Shown here in pieces: positions 7,966 to 16,237 of a stretch of 64,000 nt of DNA. Under the pieces are notes generated by a model. The model was not told where the DNA came from. It saw only the letters and a list, made by a program, of their open reading frames with translations, and did not search any database. Each line of letters opens with the position of its first letter. The stretch's first letter is position 1. A program made the position numbers and the translations under genes. Origin of the DNA: Streptomyces griseus (GTDB lineage: Bacteria; Actinomycetota; Actinomycetes; Streptomycetales; Streptomycetaceae); assembly GCF_900460065.1 (NCBI RefSeq), contig NZ_UAVD01000036.1, forward strand, positions 62,001 to 126,000. The letters are read 5' to 3'.

Positions 7966-10481
7966 GCGGGAACCTTGCGGAGGTCATCAGCCTCGGAGGC
8001 GGCGCTGGACCCGATCTGACCGCGTGGACTGCTTGGTTGAGAACGCAGCTCATCGAGGATTGGCGGCCTAACGAGTGGAACGGCGACATCCTGCTGTTCA
8101 CCGGCGATCCGGACGACCCACGCACGAACAGCTGGCACTGTGTCGTCGATCCCTGCAACGCCGTCTCGAAAATCCGTTACGGAATGTGCACGGGCTGCCA
8201 GAAGGCATTCCGACGGAGCGGGCTGAGCGAGGTGGAGTTCAAGGCCACCTACCGCCCGGAACCCAACCGGGTCTACAGCCACACAGACACCTGCACCGTG
8301 GAACGGGACGGGAAGCACTGCCAGCGCGAGTACCACACCACCGGCCTCTGCCGCCCCCATCACGTTGCGTGGATCAAGGCCAGCCGGACGAAGAAGAACC
8401 TGTTCAAGGGGACGCGGGAGGAGTGGGTACGTGATGTCGCCAGCCCCTTCGAGGCGTTTCCGAGGTGCCGGGTCCTCGGATGTCCGATGGAGCGCATCAC
8501 CCTCGAAGGGGGCATCTGCCGGATCCACTACAACCGGTGGCGGCACTATCGCGAGGCCCAGGACCAGGCACCGGACTTCGAGGACTGGCTCAGGCACGCG
8601 ACGCCTTACCTGTCATTGCGGCAGTTCTCGCTGGCTGCACTGAGTGACGTTGCCCGCCTGGAGGTGCTCTACGCGATCCAGCAGCGCGACCTGCGAGTGG
8701 CGAACCTGGACCCGTCGACGATCCGCCTTGCCGTCGCTCGGCTGGAGGGAGTGCCGAATCTGGTGACGGTCGCACCGGAGGATCTGGTGCCGTCCGAGCT
8801 GCGGCAGCGCAACATCGCCACCCTGCTCCGGGATCTGGGCTGGACGGTCGCACAGGGGTATGACCGGTTCAGGGGCGTCGAGCCGACGGACAAGCTGGTC
8901 TGGGACATGAAGGCGGTGGGCTACGAATCTGCTTACCGAAAGGGCGGGAAAGCGTCCATCCGTGCGCAGTCGGTGGACTTCTCTGTGATCACCCAACCGT
9001 GGTTGCGTGAGGCCGTGATGGAGTGGGCTCGCTCGACCCGACCGCACACCAAACGGTTCCGGGAACACTTGTCCGCCTGCGAGGTCGCTTCGACAGCGCT
9101 GGGCCGGTTGCCAGGCGGCGGGATGGATCCGCGGAAGGTCCGCTTCGCCGAGATGACTCTGGTGACAGAGGCGATGCGCAAGCTGACCCGGGAGGACGGC
9201 GTCACTCCGCTTTCCAGCAAGTCCAAACGCGTCCGGCAGTCGGCGCTTTACACGGTCCTGGACTTCGGCCGCAGCGCCGGGCTGCTAGACGATCTGCACG
9301 GCACCTTCGCACGGCACGGCACTCACCGGATCGTGGTGGAGGAGTCGAACGAGGACGAGATCGGCAAGGCGATACCCGAGTCGGTGATCCGGCAGCTCGA
9401 TGCCCGGCTGGACAGCATGGGACGCGGCTTTTGCTATCGCGGCTACGACCCGCAGACGATCGAGGCCATGTTCCAGACGGTCTACCAGGTGCTTCGGGAC
9501 ACCGGACGCCGGCCGCGCGAGGTGGTGAGTCTGAAGCGGAACTGCCTGGAGTTCGACGGCAGGGACTGCTTCCTGGTCTGGAACAACTACAAGGGCAAGC
9601 GGCACAAGCGCCGGCTGCCGATCACCCGGGACACCACCGAGGTCATCCAGAAGTGGGCCGAGCACCGGGACACCCTGACGGTCCCGCCGCGGAGCATTCC
9701 GTATCTGTTCCCGGCGATCACCGACCTGGGCCGGTATGCCCACATGGACACGAACAACCTGTCGCGGGCTCTGCGGCAGTGGGTTGACTCGATCGAGGAG
9801 ATCCATTCGGAGGGCACGGGCCGGGACGGGCGACCGGTTCCGTTCGACCGGTCCAAGATCTTTCCCTACGCTTTCCGGCACTCCTACGCTCAGCGCCACG
9901 CTGACGCCGGGGTCCCGATCGACGTGCTCAAAGAGCTCATGGATCACCGGAGTGCAGACACCACGGCCCGGTATTACAAGGTGTCATTGAAGCGGAAGCA
10001 GGAGGCGGTGAAGACGATGCGGCTGCATGTGGTGGACCGGCACGGCAACCCTGCCCCAATATCGTCGAACAAGGCGTATGAGATGCGGTCCGTGGCGGTG
10101 CCGTTCGGAAACTGTCAGGAGCCGTCCAACGTCAAGGCGGGCGGGCATGCCTGCCCGATCCGGTTCCAGTGCGCCGGCTGCGGGTTCTATCGCCCGGACC
10201 CGTCCTACCTGGCGGCGATCGAGGACCAGATCCGCGACTTGAAGGCGGACAAGGAGACGGCCCTGGCGATGGGCACCGACGAGTACGTCATCCGCAACCT
10301 TCAGGACCAGATCGACTCGTTCAAGAAGGTCGCCAAGAACATGCATGAGCAGATCGAGGCGCTTCCCAAGCAGGAGCGAGAGGAACTGATGGAGTCTGTG
10401 ACGGTGTTGAGGAAGTCCCGGGCGGCCCGCGGCCGCATGCTGCCGCTGACGGTGATCAACCGCAGTGAGACGACTGCATGA
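7962..10481 (+). CDS. tnpB: Large tyrosine recombinase, TnpB-like, with zinc-binding regions
   Basis: Second transposition protein, 839 aa, longer than Tn554 TnpB (about 630 aa). The N-terminal 200 residues hold cysteine/histidine groups (VVDPCNAV, MCTGCQKAF, CRVLGCPM, GGICRIHY) that look like zinc-binding folds. The recombinase domain lies in the C-terminal half: an Arg in DTGRRPREVVSLKRNCL (near 514), Arg-His in PYAFRHSYAQRH (near 638), Asp-His in MDHRSADTTARYYKV with the Tyr near 671. Another Cys group follows (HACPIRFQCAGCGFYRPD). Overlap with both neighbours by 4 bp implies translational coupling. The extended N-terminus may aid target recognition (inference). Confidence 0.88.
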   Translation: MSGNLAEVISLGGGAGPDLTAWTAWLRTQLIEDWRPNEWNGDILLFTGDPDDPRTNSWHCVVDPCNAVSKIRYGMCTGCQKAFRRSGLSEVEFKATYRPEPNRVYSHTDTCTVERDGKHCQREYHTTGLCRPHHVAWIKASRTKKNLFKGTREEWVRDVASPFEAFPRCRVLGCPMERITLEGGICRIHYNRWRHYREAQDQAPDFEDWLRHATPYLSLRQFSLAALSDVARLEVLYAIQQRDLRVANLDPSTIRLAVARLEGVPNLVTVAPEDLVPSELRQRNIATLLRDLGWTVAQGYDRFRGVEPTDKLVWDMKAVGYESAYRKGGKASIRAQSVDFSVITQPWLREAVMEWARSTRPHTKRFREHLSACEVASTALGRLPGGGMDPRKVRFAEMTLVTEAMRKLTREDGVTPLSSKSKRVRQSALYTVLDFGRSAGLLDDLHGTFARHGTHRIVVEESNEDEIGKAIPESVIRQLDARLDSMGRGFCYRGYDPQTIEAMFQTVYQVLRDTGRRPREVVSLKRNCLEFDGRDCFLVWNNYKGKRHKRRLPITRDTTEVIQKWAEHRDTLTVPPRSIPYLFPAITDLGRYAHMDTNNLSRALRQWVDSIEEIHSEGTGRDGRPVPFDRSKIFPYAFRHSYAQRHADAGVPIDVLKELMDHRSADTTARYYKVSLKRKQEAVKTMRLHVVDRHGNPAPISSNKAYEMRSVAVPFGNCQEPSNVKAGGHACPIRFQCAGCGFYRPDPSYLAAIEDQIRDLKADKETALAMGTDEYVIRNLQDQIDSFKKVAKNMHEQIEALPKQEREELMESVTVLRKSRAARGRMLPLTVINRSETTA

Positions 10482-11059
10482 CGGCCAAGCGCACACCGAG
10501 GGAGGTTCTGGCGGAGTCACGCCGCCGGGACAGCCGCGAGAAGCGGTCGAAGGTGCTGGCTGTCGTGGATGAGATGGCCGCCCGTGGGGACACCGTCTCC
10601 TTCGCTGCGGTCGCCAAGGCGGCCGGGGTGTCGAACTGGCTCGTTTATGCCGAGGGCGTTCGCGAGCACATCGAGGCGGCCCGCAAGAAGCAGGCGGGCC
10701 AGCCCCGGCGGGAGGCCCAGGCCGGCCGGTCATCGAGTGCGGCAAGTCTGGCGACCGATCTTGAGCTGTCCAAGCAGCAAATCACTGCCCTTCGGACCGA
10801 GCGGGACCAGCTGAAGACTGCCCTTCAGCGGCAGCTCGGCCAGCAACTCGACCAGGTCGGGGCCGCCGGTCTCGTGGCGAGGGTGGATGAGCTAACTCGC
10901 CAGCACGCGGAACTGACCGCCGAGCGGGACGCTCTGCGGCAGGAGAAGGCCGAGCTGGAGGGACGTCTGGTTGAGGCAGAGGAGGATCTGGCCGCCGCTC
11001 GGTCCAGTCTGCGGCGGATGATCCGTGCGGAGAATGCCGGTCCCGCCGCCGCGACGTGA
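10478..11059 (+). CDS. tnpC: TnpC-like DUF6262 protein, HTH plus coiled coil
   Basis: Third transposition gene, 193 aa, starting ATG 10478 within the stop of tnpB. The N-terminal third has a helix-turn-helix-like segment (VSFAAVAKAAGVSNWLVYAEG). From about residue 90 the protein is a long heptad-rich coiled coil (LSKQQITALRTERDQL, LVARVDELTRQHAEL, LRQEKAELEGRL). This size and architecture match the third gene of actinobacterial Tn554-like elements (DUF6262). In Tn554 TnpC affects the orientation and frequency of transposition, but whether that holds here is unknown. Confidence 0.85.
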   Translation: MTAKRTPREVLAESRRRDSREKRSKVLAVVDEMAARGDTVSFAAVAKAAGVSNWLVYAEGVREHIEAARKKQAGQPRREAQAGRSSSAASLATDLELSKQQITALRTERDQLKTALQRQLGQQLDQVGAAGLVARVDELTRQHAELTAERDALRQEKAELEGRLVEAEEDLAAARSSLRRMIRAENAGPAAAT

Positions 11060-11406
11060 GCTCCGGCCTCGGCCTGCGGTGGGACTGCTCGCCCCTCAGT
11101 CTGCCTCGCAATCCGGCTGGCATCTTGTCGGGCTAGTGGCCTTGTGCCACTGAGCCAGACGTGAGCACCTGACCTGCCACACCGAGCGTGTCCACATCAT
11201 GACTACTCGTTTCCGCCCGCATATAGCCCCAAGAGAGTCTGGTTGCCTCACCCAGTGGAGCCGACGAGTCGGGCGCGTGTGTCGCGGATCACTTTGCCTG
11301 GGCACCCCAGATGATCGCCACTTCGAACACATTTTCCCATAAGGTCCCCGGAGCGGGGGCGACCGCCGCCTGGACCCTTAACTTTCCGCGTGATAATTTC
11401 TAGATC
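11060..11406. other. Non-coding gap between transposition genes and cargo
   Basis: These 347 bp have lower and uneven GC, and I see no convincing open frame on either strand. The right end carries the promoter candidate for the cargo pair. A short GC-rich palindromic piece (ccccggagcggggg, 11347-11360) could act as a weak terminator of the tnpABC transcript. Confidence 0.6.
11392..11397 (+). promoter_or_regulatory. Candidate -10 box, leaderless cargo promoter
   Basis: GATAAT lies 9 bp before the ATG at 11407, and the intervening tttctagatc has no purine-rich ribosome binding site. That spacing suggests a transcript starting at or next to the start codon. A possible -35 is TGGACC about 15 bp upstream. 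Confidence 0.4.
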
Positions 11407-12060
11407 ATGGATAACGGTGGTACGGAGCGCATCAAGCAGGCCCTGGCCGATCTGTGTGAACCCCTCCATGACGTGTTCGCCGAGGCTGGAGCCTCCAAGC
11501 TTCTTCAGCCGCCGGCCGAAGAGGATCTTGACCACGTGCCCGACTTCTCGGGACGCCACTACGGGTGGCTACGGACCCACATCGTGCGCGCCCACGCGCA
11601 CTTCCGGCTGAATCAGCGCAACCTGGATCCGTGGCGACTGTCAGGGAAGCATCAGCGGAATGGCGAGCTCTGGATGACGGACGGCGACTACCGCCTGCGC
11701 ATCCTTCACGGGCCGTCCGAGACGGACGTTCCTCCGCCTGGCCGCAACGGTGCCCGGCGCGCATACTTCCACAACCCCGCTCTTCCCCTCGCCGAGCCGA
11801 TGTTCGGGCCTCCGAACGACCGGCTGCTCGTGCTGTGGCACATTCACCCCATCACCGGAGAGCCCTCGTTCAGAGTCGTGCGGCCGATTGGCGACTGGAA
11901 GTACGGCGGCAAGGCTCAGGTCGACGTGGACTTCCCTCTGCCCCAGACCTCGGACGATTTGATCAACATGCAGTTCAACCCTTCAGACGACGAAATCCAT
12001 CTAAGCATTCCAAATGAGGAGGAAGGCAATGACTTCCGTGCTGGCGGCATCTCCGGGTGA
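11407..12060 (+). CDS. Unrecognised 217-aa cargo protein paired with XRE/ImmA protein
   Basis: I do not recognise this protein. It is soluble, with no signal or membrane helix. It has a mixed N-terminal part (IKQALADLCEPLHDVFAEAG), a central basic/aromatic part (YGWLRTHIVRAHAHFRLNQRN) and a beta-rich C-terminal half with DRLLVLWHIHPITGEPSFRV and an acidic tail. Its last 32 bp overlap the start of the HTH-metallopeptidase gene, so the two are translated as a coupled pair. In many toxin-antitoxin and phage-control pairs an ImmA/IrrE-HTH protein is linked to a partner of this size, so a toxin or substrate role is possible, but that is inference only. The start appears leaderless. Confidence 0.75.
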   Translation: MDNGGTERIKQALADLCEPLHDVFAEAGASKLLQPPAEEDLDHVPDFSGRHYGWLRTHIVRAHAHFRLNQRNLDPWRLSGKHQRNGELWMTDGDYRLRILHGPSETDVPPPGRNGARRAYFHNPALPLAEPMFGPPNDRLLVLWHIHPITGEPSFRVVRPIGDWKYGGKAQVDVDFPLPQTSDDLINMQFNPSDDEIHLSIPNEEEGNDFRAGGISG

Positions 12061-13222
12061 ACGCCTGCGCACGCTGAGAGAACTGATGGGCCTGACCCAG
12101 GCCCAGGTCTCCGGGATGTCTGGCGTGGCATCCTCATGGATTTCGGATGTCGAGAACGGCTACCGCGACCATGACGACGCCAAACTGGAGCAAATCGCGG
12201 AGGCCACTGAAACCCCCGCCGGTTTCTTCTATGTTCAGCCGAAGACCGTCCCCTTGGACTCGCTTCGGTTCAGAAAGCTCGCCTCCGCCAAGCGGACGGT
12301 GACCAAGCGAGTGCACGCGCTCTACAGCGAGAGCTATCGAGTATCTGACGACCTAATCACGTCGGAAAGATATCCAACCCCACCCCTTCCGTACACAGAT
12401 GCTGACGAGATCACCGACGATGAGATCGAGGAACTCGCTGATCAGACGAGGGTCGCTCTCCGCCTTGCACCGGACAAGCCGATCCCTCACGTGACCCGAG
12501 CGCTAGAACGCGGAGGCATCGCCGTCGCGCCGATGGTGTTGACAGACAACGCCGGCGGAGATGAGCCCAGCGGAAACGATCACTTTGGCGTCTCATACTG
12601 GAGCGGGCTGGGTGACACGGCCCTGATCGGCTACTTCCCCGCGAGCGGCGATCGCGATCGATTCACCCTCGCCCATGAACTGGGGCATCTGGTGCTTCAC
12701 AGCTTCAGGCCGAGAGTGCGTGATGCGGAAGGAGAAGCCAACAGATTCGCGTCAGCGTTCCTCGTGCCGCGTAATCGCGCGAAGGAAGACCTATCGGCCC
12801 ACATGACCTTGACGGACTACGCTCGCATGAAAGCGATTTGGGGCGTGTCCATCCAGGCGCTGATCATGCGCGGAGCCGCTGTGGGTAAGATCGACGACTC
12901 TCGCAAGAGGTCTCTTTACGTGCAGCTCTCGCAGCGGAACTGGCGCAAGAAGGAGCCAGTGGAGGTGGGTCAGGAATCACCCCTGCTGTTGTGGACGCTT
13001 CTTGAGCGCAAGTACGGTGCACGTCCCTACGTGCCAGGGGCAGAGCATCTAGCCATTCCTCCCGCCGTCCTGAGGTCCATCGCACCGAGCCCAGCAACCT
13101 CTGTCCGGCAGTCACCGCCCAAGGCTGAGGGGCCGCAGTCGACCGGCGAGGGCGGAACCGTAGTGCAGTTCAAGCGGCGCGGTGCGGGCAACACGGCCAG
13201 CCCGTCACGTGCTGTGCGTTAA
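12029..13222 (+). CDS. XRE-family HTH plus ImmA/IrrE metallo-endopeptidase
   Basis: A 397-aa fusion of a DNA-binding and a zinc-peptidase domain. Residues 8-65 form an XRE helix-turn-helix (LRTLRELMGLTQAQVSGMSG and SSWISDVENG). The ImmA/IrrE (COG2856) domain holds the zinc motif HELGH at 216-220 in FTLAHELGHLVLHS, with a further acidic ligand probably in EGEANRFASAFLVP. ImmA-type proteases cleave a partner repressor or toxin. ATG 12029 is preferred over ATG 12014 because AGGAGGAAG lies just ahead of it. The C-terminal 100 residues are less conserved and end Arg/Ser-rich. It probably autoregulates the pair and senses an inducing signal (inference). Confidence 0.88.
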   Translation: MTSVLAASPGERLRTLRELMGLTQAQVSGMSGVASSWISDVENGYRDHDDAKLEQIAEATETPAGFFYVQPKTVPLDSLRFRKLASAKRTVTKRVHALYSESYRVSDDLITSERYPTPPLPYTDADEITDDEIEELADQTRVALRLAPDKPIPHVTRALERGGIAVAPMVLTDNAGGDEPSGNDHFGVSYWSGLGDTALIGYFPASGDRDRFTLAHELGHLVLHSFRPRVRDAEGEANRFASAFLVPRNRAKEDLSAHMTLTDYARMKAIWGVSIQALIMRGAAVGKIDDSRKRSLYVQLSQRNWRKKEPVEVGQESPLLLWTLLERKYGARPYVPGAEHLAIPPAVLRSIAPSPATSVRQSPPKAEGPQSTGEGGTVVQFKRRGAGNTASPSRAVR

Positions 13223-13230
13223 GAGCGCAG

Positions 13231-13268
13231 CCGGGGATGGGACAGGCGCGTGCCTGCCCCATCCCCGG
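13231..13268. terminator. Bidirectional hairpin between convergent cargo genes
   Basis: CCGGGGATGGGACAGGC pairs with GCCTGCCCCATCCCCGG with one mismatch and a 4-nt loop. It sits between the stops of the convergent genes 12029-13222 (+) and 13276-14466 (-). Confidence 0.75.
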
Positions 13269-13275
13269 TGCTTGA

Positions 13276-14466
13276 TCACTGGTGCTTCGACTGGCTGAGC
13301 GAGGCTGTTGTGGCCCGGTCGAAGGGTAGATCCGTCAGGGGGAGTAGGTGTTTCGTCAGCTCTGGTACTGCCTTCGATAGGCACTCCATTGCGATTCCCA
13401 GGGCCTGGCGATGCTCGCGCGCGAAGAGGTGATCGAACGCCGGCGCCTTCCAAGCGTCGCCACCGAGCAGGGCGTCGAAAACGGCCAGGTCTATGGTCTG
13501 CGGCAGCTGGCGAGCGATGGGGCTTCGGCGTCGTAGCCGCTCGGCGAGGTCCATGAAGTTAACCAGCCACGTTGGCGTCTGCGACATTGCGTCGCGGACG
13601 GAGGGCACAGGGCGTTCAACCGGGGGTGCGCCTGCCACTCGGTAGGCCTGGTGAATCGTTACGAGCTCCTCACGGAGCAAGGCGTCAGCCATCTCCGCCA
13701 CTCTCAAGATCTGGCGATCGTGTGGATCTCCCGTGTTCAGCCCTTGCTCGATCTCTCGTCGCGTCCCCTCGGCGCCCACAGTGTCGGTCCGGCCGCCGGC
13801 ACGTAGCGCGGCGGATACCAGCGCTTGGAGAACGTGACCTGCCAGCAGCTTGGCCAAGGGATTGGGAAGAACCGTCCCGATGCGCGTCACCTCATCGAGA
13901 GTCAGCAGCGCTCCGAGGACTCTGTGAGGATCAGCCAAGAGCGCATCGTGCCTAAGGAAGGAGACGAGCCCCGACGGGAGGTCTCCAATCTTCTTGAGCT
14001 GCTGATCCGCGGCAGCGCTTTCCTCCTTGAAGGAAGTCTCCCCGATCGCGGCGAAGTGCTGCGGTACGTGTTCCAGGACCTGCTCACGACGCTCCAACTC
14101 GGAGCTGGCAAATAGGTCAACCCCGATGTGACGCGCTACCCCACGGCCCGCCTCAGTGACGGTTTGGCGAACGAGCGCGGAGCGGTCCGCACCGACCAGT
14201 TCCTGCAGCCCGCGCAACCACAGGAGGCGGTCCTGCTCTCCGCTCTGTCCGCGGGTGGACTTGCACTCGCTGATGCCGATGTGTGGACGGAGCCTTGAGT
14301 CGAAATCGATGGACAGCACATCGATGTCTGTCACGGTCCGCGGCCGACCTCCGACGCTCTGCGTAACGGGGTGACGTACACGGACGAGTGCACCATCTGC
14401 GAACTCAGCGCGGGCGAACCGGCGCTCCAGTTCGTCGCCCTTCTCTTTTCCAGCCCTACCGGTCAT
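13276..14466 (-). CDS. PD-(D/E)XK nuclease-like protein, cargo of the transposon
   Basis: A 396-aa soluble protein. The N-terminal 120 residues resemble a restriction-endonuclease-like fold: a conserved early glutamate in KGDELERRFARAEF, then Asp49 in VTDIDVLSIDFDS, and the ECK core (Glu67, Lys69) in HIGISECKST, followed by a helix with QDRLLWLRGLQEL. This is the Asp...Glu-x-Lys arrangement of Mrr/PD-(D/E)XK nucleases. The rest is helical with no domain I recognise. ATG 14466 overlaps the stop of the preceding gene by 11 bp, so the two form one operon. A role in cutting foreign or modified DNA is plausible but not shown. Confidence 0.78.
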   Translation of the reverse strand: MTGRAGKEKGDELERRFARAEFADGALVRVRHPVTQSVGGRPRTVTDIDVLSIDFDSRLRPHIGISECKSTRGQSGEQDRLLWLRGLQELVGADRSALVRQTVTEAGRGVARHIGVDLFASSELERREQVLEHVPQHFAAIGETSFKEESAAADQQLKKIGDLPSGLVSFLRHDALLADPHRVLGALLTLDEVTRIGTVLPNPLAKLLAGHVLQALVSAALRAGGRTDTVGAEGTRREIEQGLNTGDPHDRQILRVAEMADALLREELVTIHQAYRVAGAPPVERPVPSVRDAMSQTPTWLVNFMDLAERLRRRSPIARQLPQTIDLAVFDALLGGDAWKAPAFDHLFAREHRQALGIAMECLSKAVPELTKHLLPLTDLPFDRATTASLSQSKHQ

Positions 14467-15694
14467 AGCGCCGTCGCCCCATTTCCTGTCGCAGTGCGGC
14501 GAGAATGTCTTGCGAAGCGCTGCGGCTGGGGGCGGCCTCCTTGGATGGCTGGACCAGGCGCCGCGCGCGTTCTGCCTCAGGATGACGGTAACCGCGCTGG
14601 CCTTGGAGAGCGCCCGACGTAGTGTTTCCGTCCGCGCTGTCCTCAAGGTAGGTGATGGCCTCTTCCGCGACGTCTGCCTGCAGAAGGACGAACTTCTTGA
14701 ACTTGTACGCAGGCTCAACGCGGACGATTCCGGCAGTTTCAAGCATGGAGTAGTCAGTGCCGATGTTGGGGGCATCTCCTGCCTCGCCATCACGCAGCAG
14801 CCTTCGGAGGAAGGCGGTTGGAGAAAAGAGCCGATTGCTGGCGAATCGTCGAGCGAACACCATGGAGCCGATGAGCTGACGCACGTGCCCGGACGGGTCG
14901 GCTCCTGTCGGGGCGTCGAACACGGATCGTCCCATGTGCGGAGAGAAGAGAAATGCGCGCTCCTGGCCTCCGAGTGTAGTGACGATGGATCGCAGCAGAA
15001 GCCCTTGGGAGACGGCATAGTCCACCCACTTCCGATCCCCGGACTGAATCTCATCCTCGGGCATTCCAGCTGTCGCAGCCACCTCCTCCAAAATGCCGCT
15101 CAGCGCAGCGCGCACAGCCCCATCCTCCGCCTGCAGTGCGGCATGAGAATGGTCCTTGTCAACTGCCCAGACATTGGGGTTGAAGAGCACCTCAGCCCCG
15201 TCGGCGCTACGTTGACGCGTGCAGAGGTGCAGAGATTCGAGGTTCTCGATGGCGCGAACGGCGAGGTCTTCAGGTCCGAGTGTCGCGCACTCCTCCTTCG
15301 CCGTCGAGATGGTGATGGGCATGATGGTGGTCGTGCGGAGAATCGTGAGAGCCATCATCTCAAGCGGTTCAGGCATGACGTTACTGAGAACGCTGTCGGC
15401 GCGCTGGTAAAGGTCTTCGATAGGCGGGATCTTCTCGGACACCACCTTGATGGCACCCTCGCCGTCGCGCTCAAGGTCGACAAGGCCCAGCACCTCAAGC
15501 GTGGGAAGAAATTCCCTGCGGATCTCCCGCTTACTGATGCCAGCGCTGACCCCCAGGGCCTCGACACGTTCGGGGGGGCTCACGCCACTGCCGCGAAGGC
15601 GGAGTGCGAGCTCGAAAATCCTGCCGGCGAACTCAAGCTGGGCGAGGTCAGCCTTCGGCTGACTGGCCCCGTAGGTGCTCAGGTGTCGTGACAT
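14456..15694 (-). CDS. Unrecognised partner of the nuclease-like protein, possibly DNA-binding
   Basis: A 412-aa protein (from ATG 15694) that I cannot assign to a family. It is soluble and mostly helical. An early segment (LALRLRGSGVSPPERVEALG then SAGISKREIRREFLPTLEVL) followed by GLVDLERDGEGAIKVVSE looks like a winged helix with a beta wing, and a second such segment may lie near residues 330-360 (NIGTDYSMLETAGIVRVEP). The C-terminal 60 residues are Gln/Arg/Ser-rich. It is encoded upstream of and overlapping the PD-(D/E)XK gene. The frame is open to 15823, but MSRHLSTYG at 15694 is the more natural start. Possible roles are specificity subunit, regulator or sensor. Confidence 0.75.
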   Translation of the reverse strand: MSRHLSTYGASQPKADLAQLEFAGRIFELALRLRGSGVSPPERVEALGVSAGISKREIRREFLPTLEVLGLVDLERDGEGAIKVVSEKIPPIEDLYQRADSVLSNVMPEPLEMMALTILRTTTIMPITISTAKEECATLGPEDLAVRAIENLESLHLCTRQRSADGAEVLFNPNVWAVDKDHSHAALQAEDGAVRAALSGILEEVAATAGMPEDEIQSGDRKWVDYAVSQGLLLRSIVTTLGGQERAFLFSPHMGRSVFDAPTGADPSGHVRQLIGSMVFARRFASNRLFSPTAFLRRLLRDGEAGDAPNIGTDYSMLETAGIVRVEPAYKFKKFVLLQADVAEEAITYLEDSADGNTTSGALQGQRGYRHPEAERARRLVQPSKEAAPSRSASQDILAALRQEMGRRRYDR

Positions 15695-15789
15695 GCCGAC
15701 GAGCAGTTCTGCAGTTGGTAGCAACGGAGTCTCCGGGAGGCAGCGAGGAGCCGCCACAGCATCGTTGTGGTCCGGCCGACTGAGTGACC

Positions 15790-15975
15790 TCAGTCGCACA
15801 CCATGGTGCGACACCGCCCGCACAGATAGTCACTCTTTCCGGAGATCTGCTCTACCTTCGTCGTGCGAAACTTTCCGCCAGCGGTCTTGCTGTCTGGTGG
15901 TCTTGCTGTAGAGCCGCCGACGTCTCCGTACGGCAGCGTGGTCGAGATACCGGGCACCTGCAGGCGCGTGCTCAC
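15790..15975 (-). CDS. Doubtful small cysteine-containing protein
   Basis: Open frame of 61 codons starting GTG 15975, ending in YLCGRCRTMVCD with three cysteines. It lies in the same frame as the 15982-16110 piece, separated by a single TGA. No ribosome binding site is obvious. It could be a remnant of a longer gene at the right end of the transposon. Confidence 0.25.
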   Translation of the reverse strand: MSTRLQVPGISTTLPYGDVGGSTARPPDSKTAGGKFRTTKVEQISGKSDYLCGRCRTMVCD

Positions 15976-15981
15976 AACCCA

Positions 15982-16110
15982 TCAGTACACGGCCCCGTAC
16001 AGGCCTATGTACTGCCTGACCCCCATCAGCGCGGTGTAGTTCGTCCACACCTCCCGCACCTTCCGGCACTTCGTGATCTGCACTGCCAGAGGCAACCGCC
16101 GCCGGGACAA
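15982..16110 (-). pseudogene. Coding-like fragment near transposon right end
   Basis: The minus-strand frame from 16140 to 15982 has almost only G or C in the third codon position and reads PLAVQITKCRKVREVWTNYT and on to MGVRQYIGLYGAVY before a TGA. The only start candidates are TTG 16110 (preceded by GGCGGAG) and an internal GTG. It may be a 42-aa protein or, more likely, the remainder of a decayed gene, since the same frame continues past the TGA to 15790 and is closed upstream by another TGA at 16141-16143. Confidence 0.35.
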
Positions 16111-16237
16111 CGCTCCGCCGGGCTGGAAGCGCCTGGCAGCTCATGGCGAGTGAAGACGATACGCCTTTCGTACTCGAACGTACCTCATGTGCCTAGGGAG
16201 CCTGCCTGTCATCTACCAGTGGGTTTACTTGACAACC

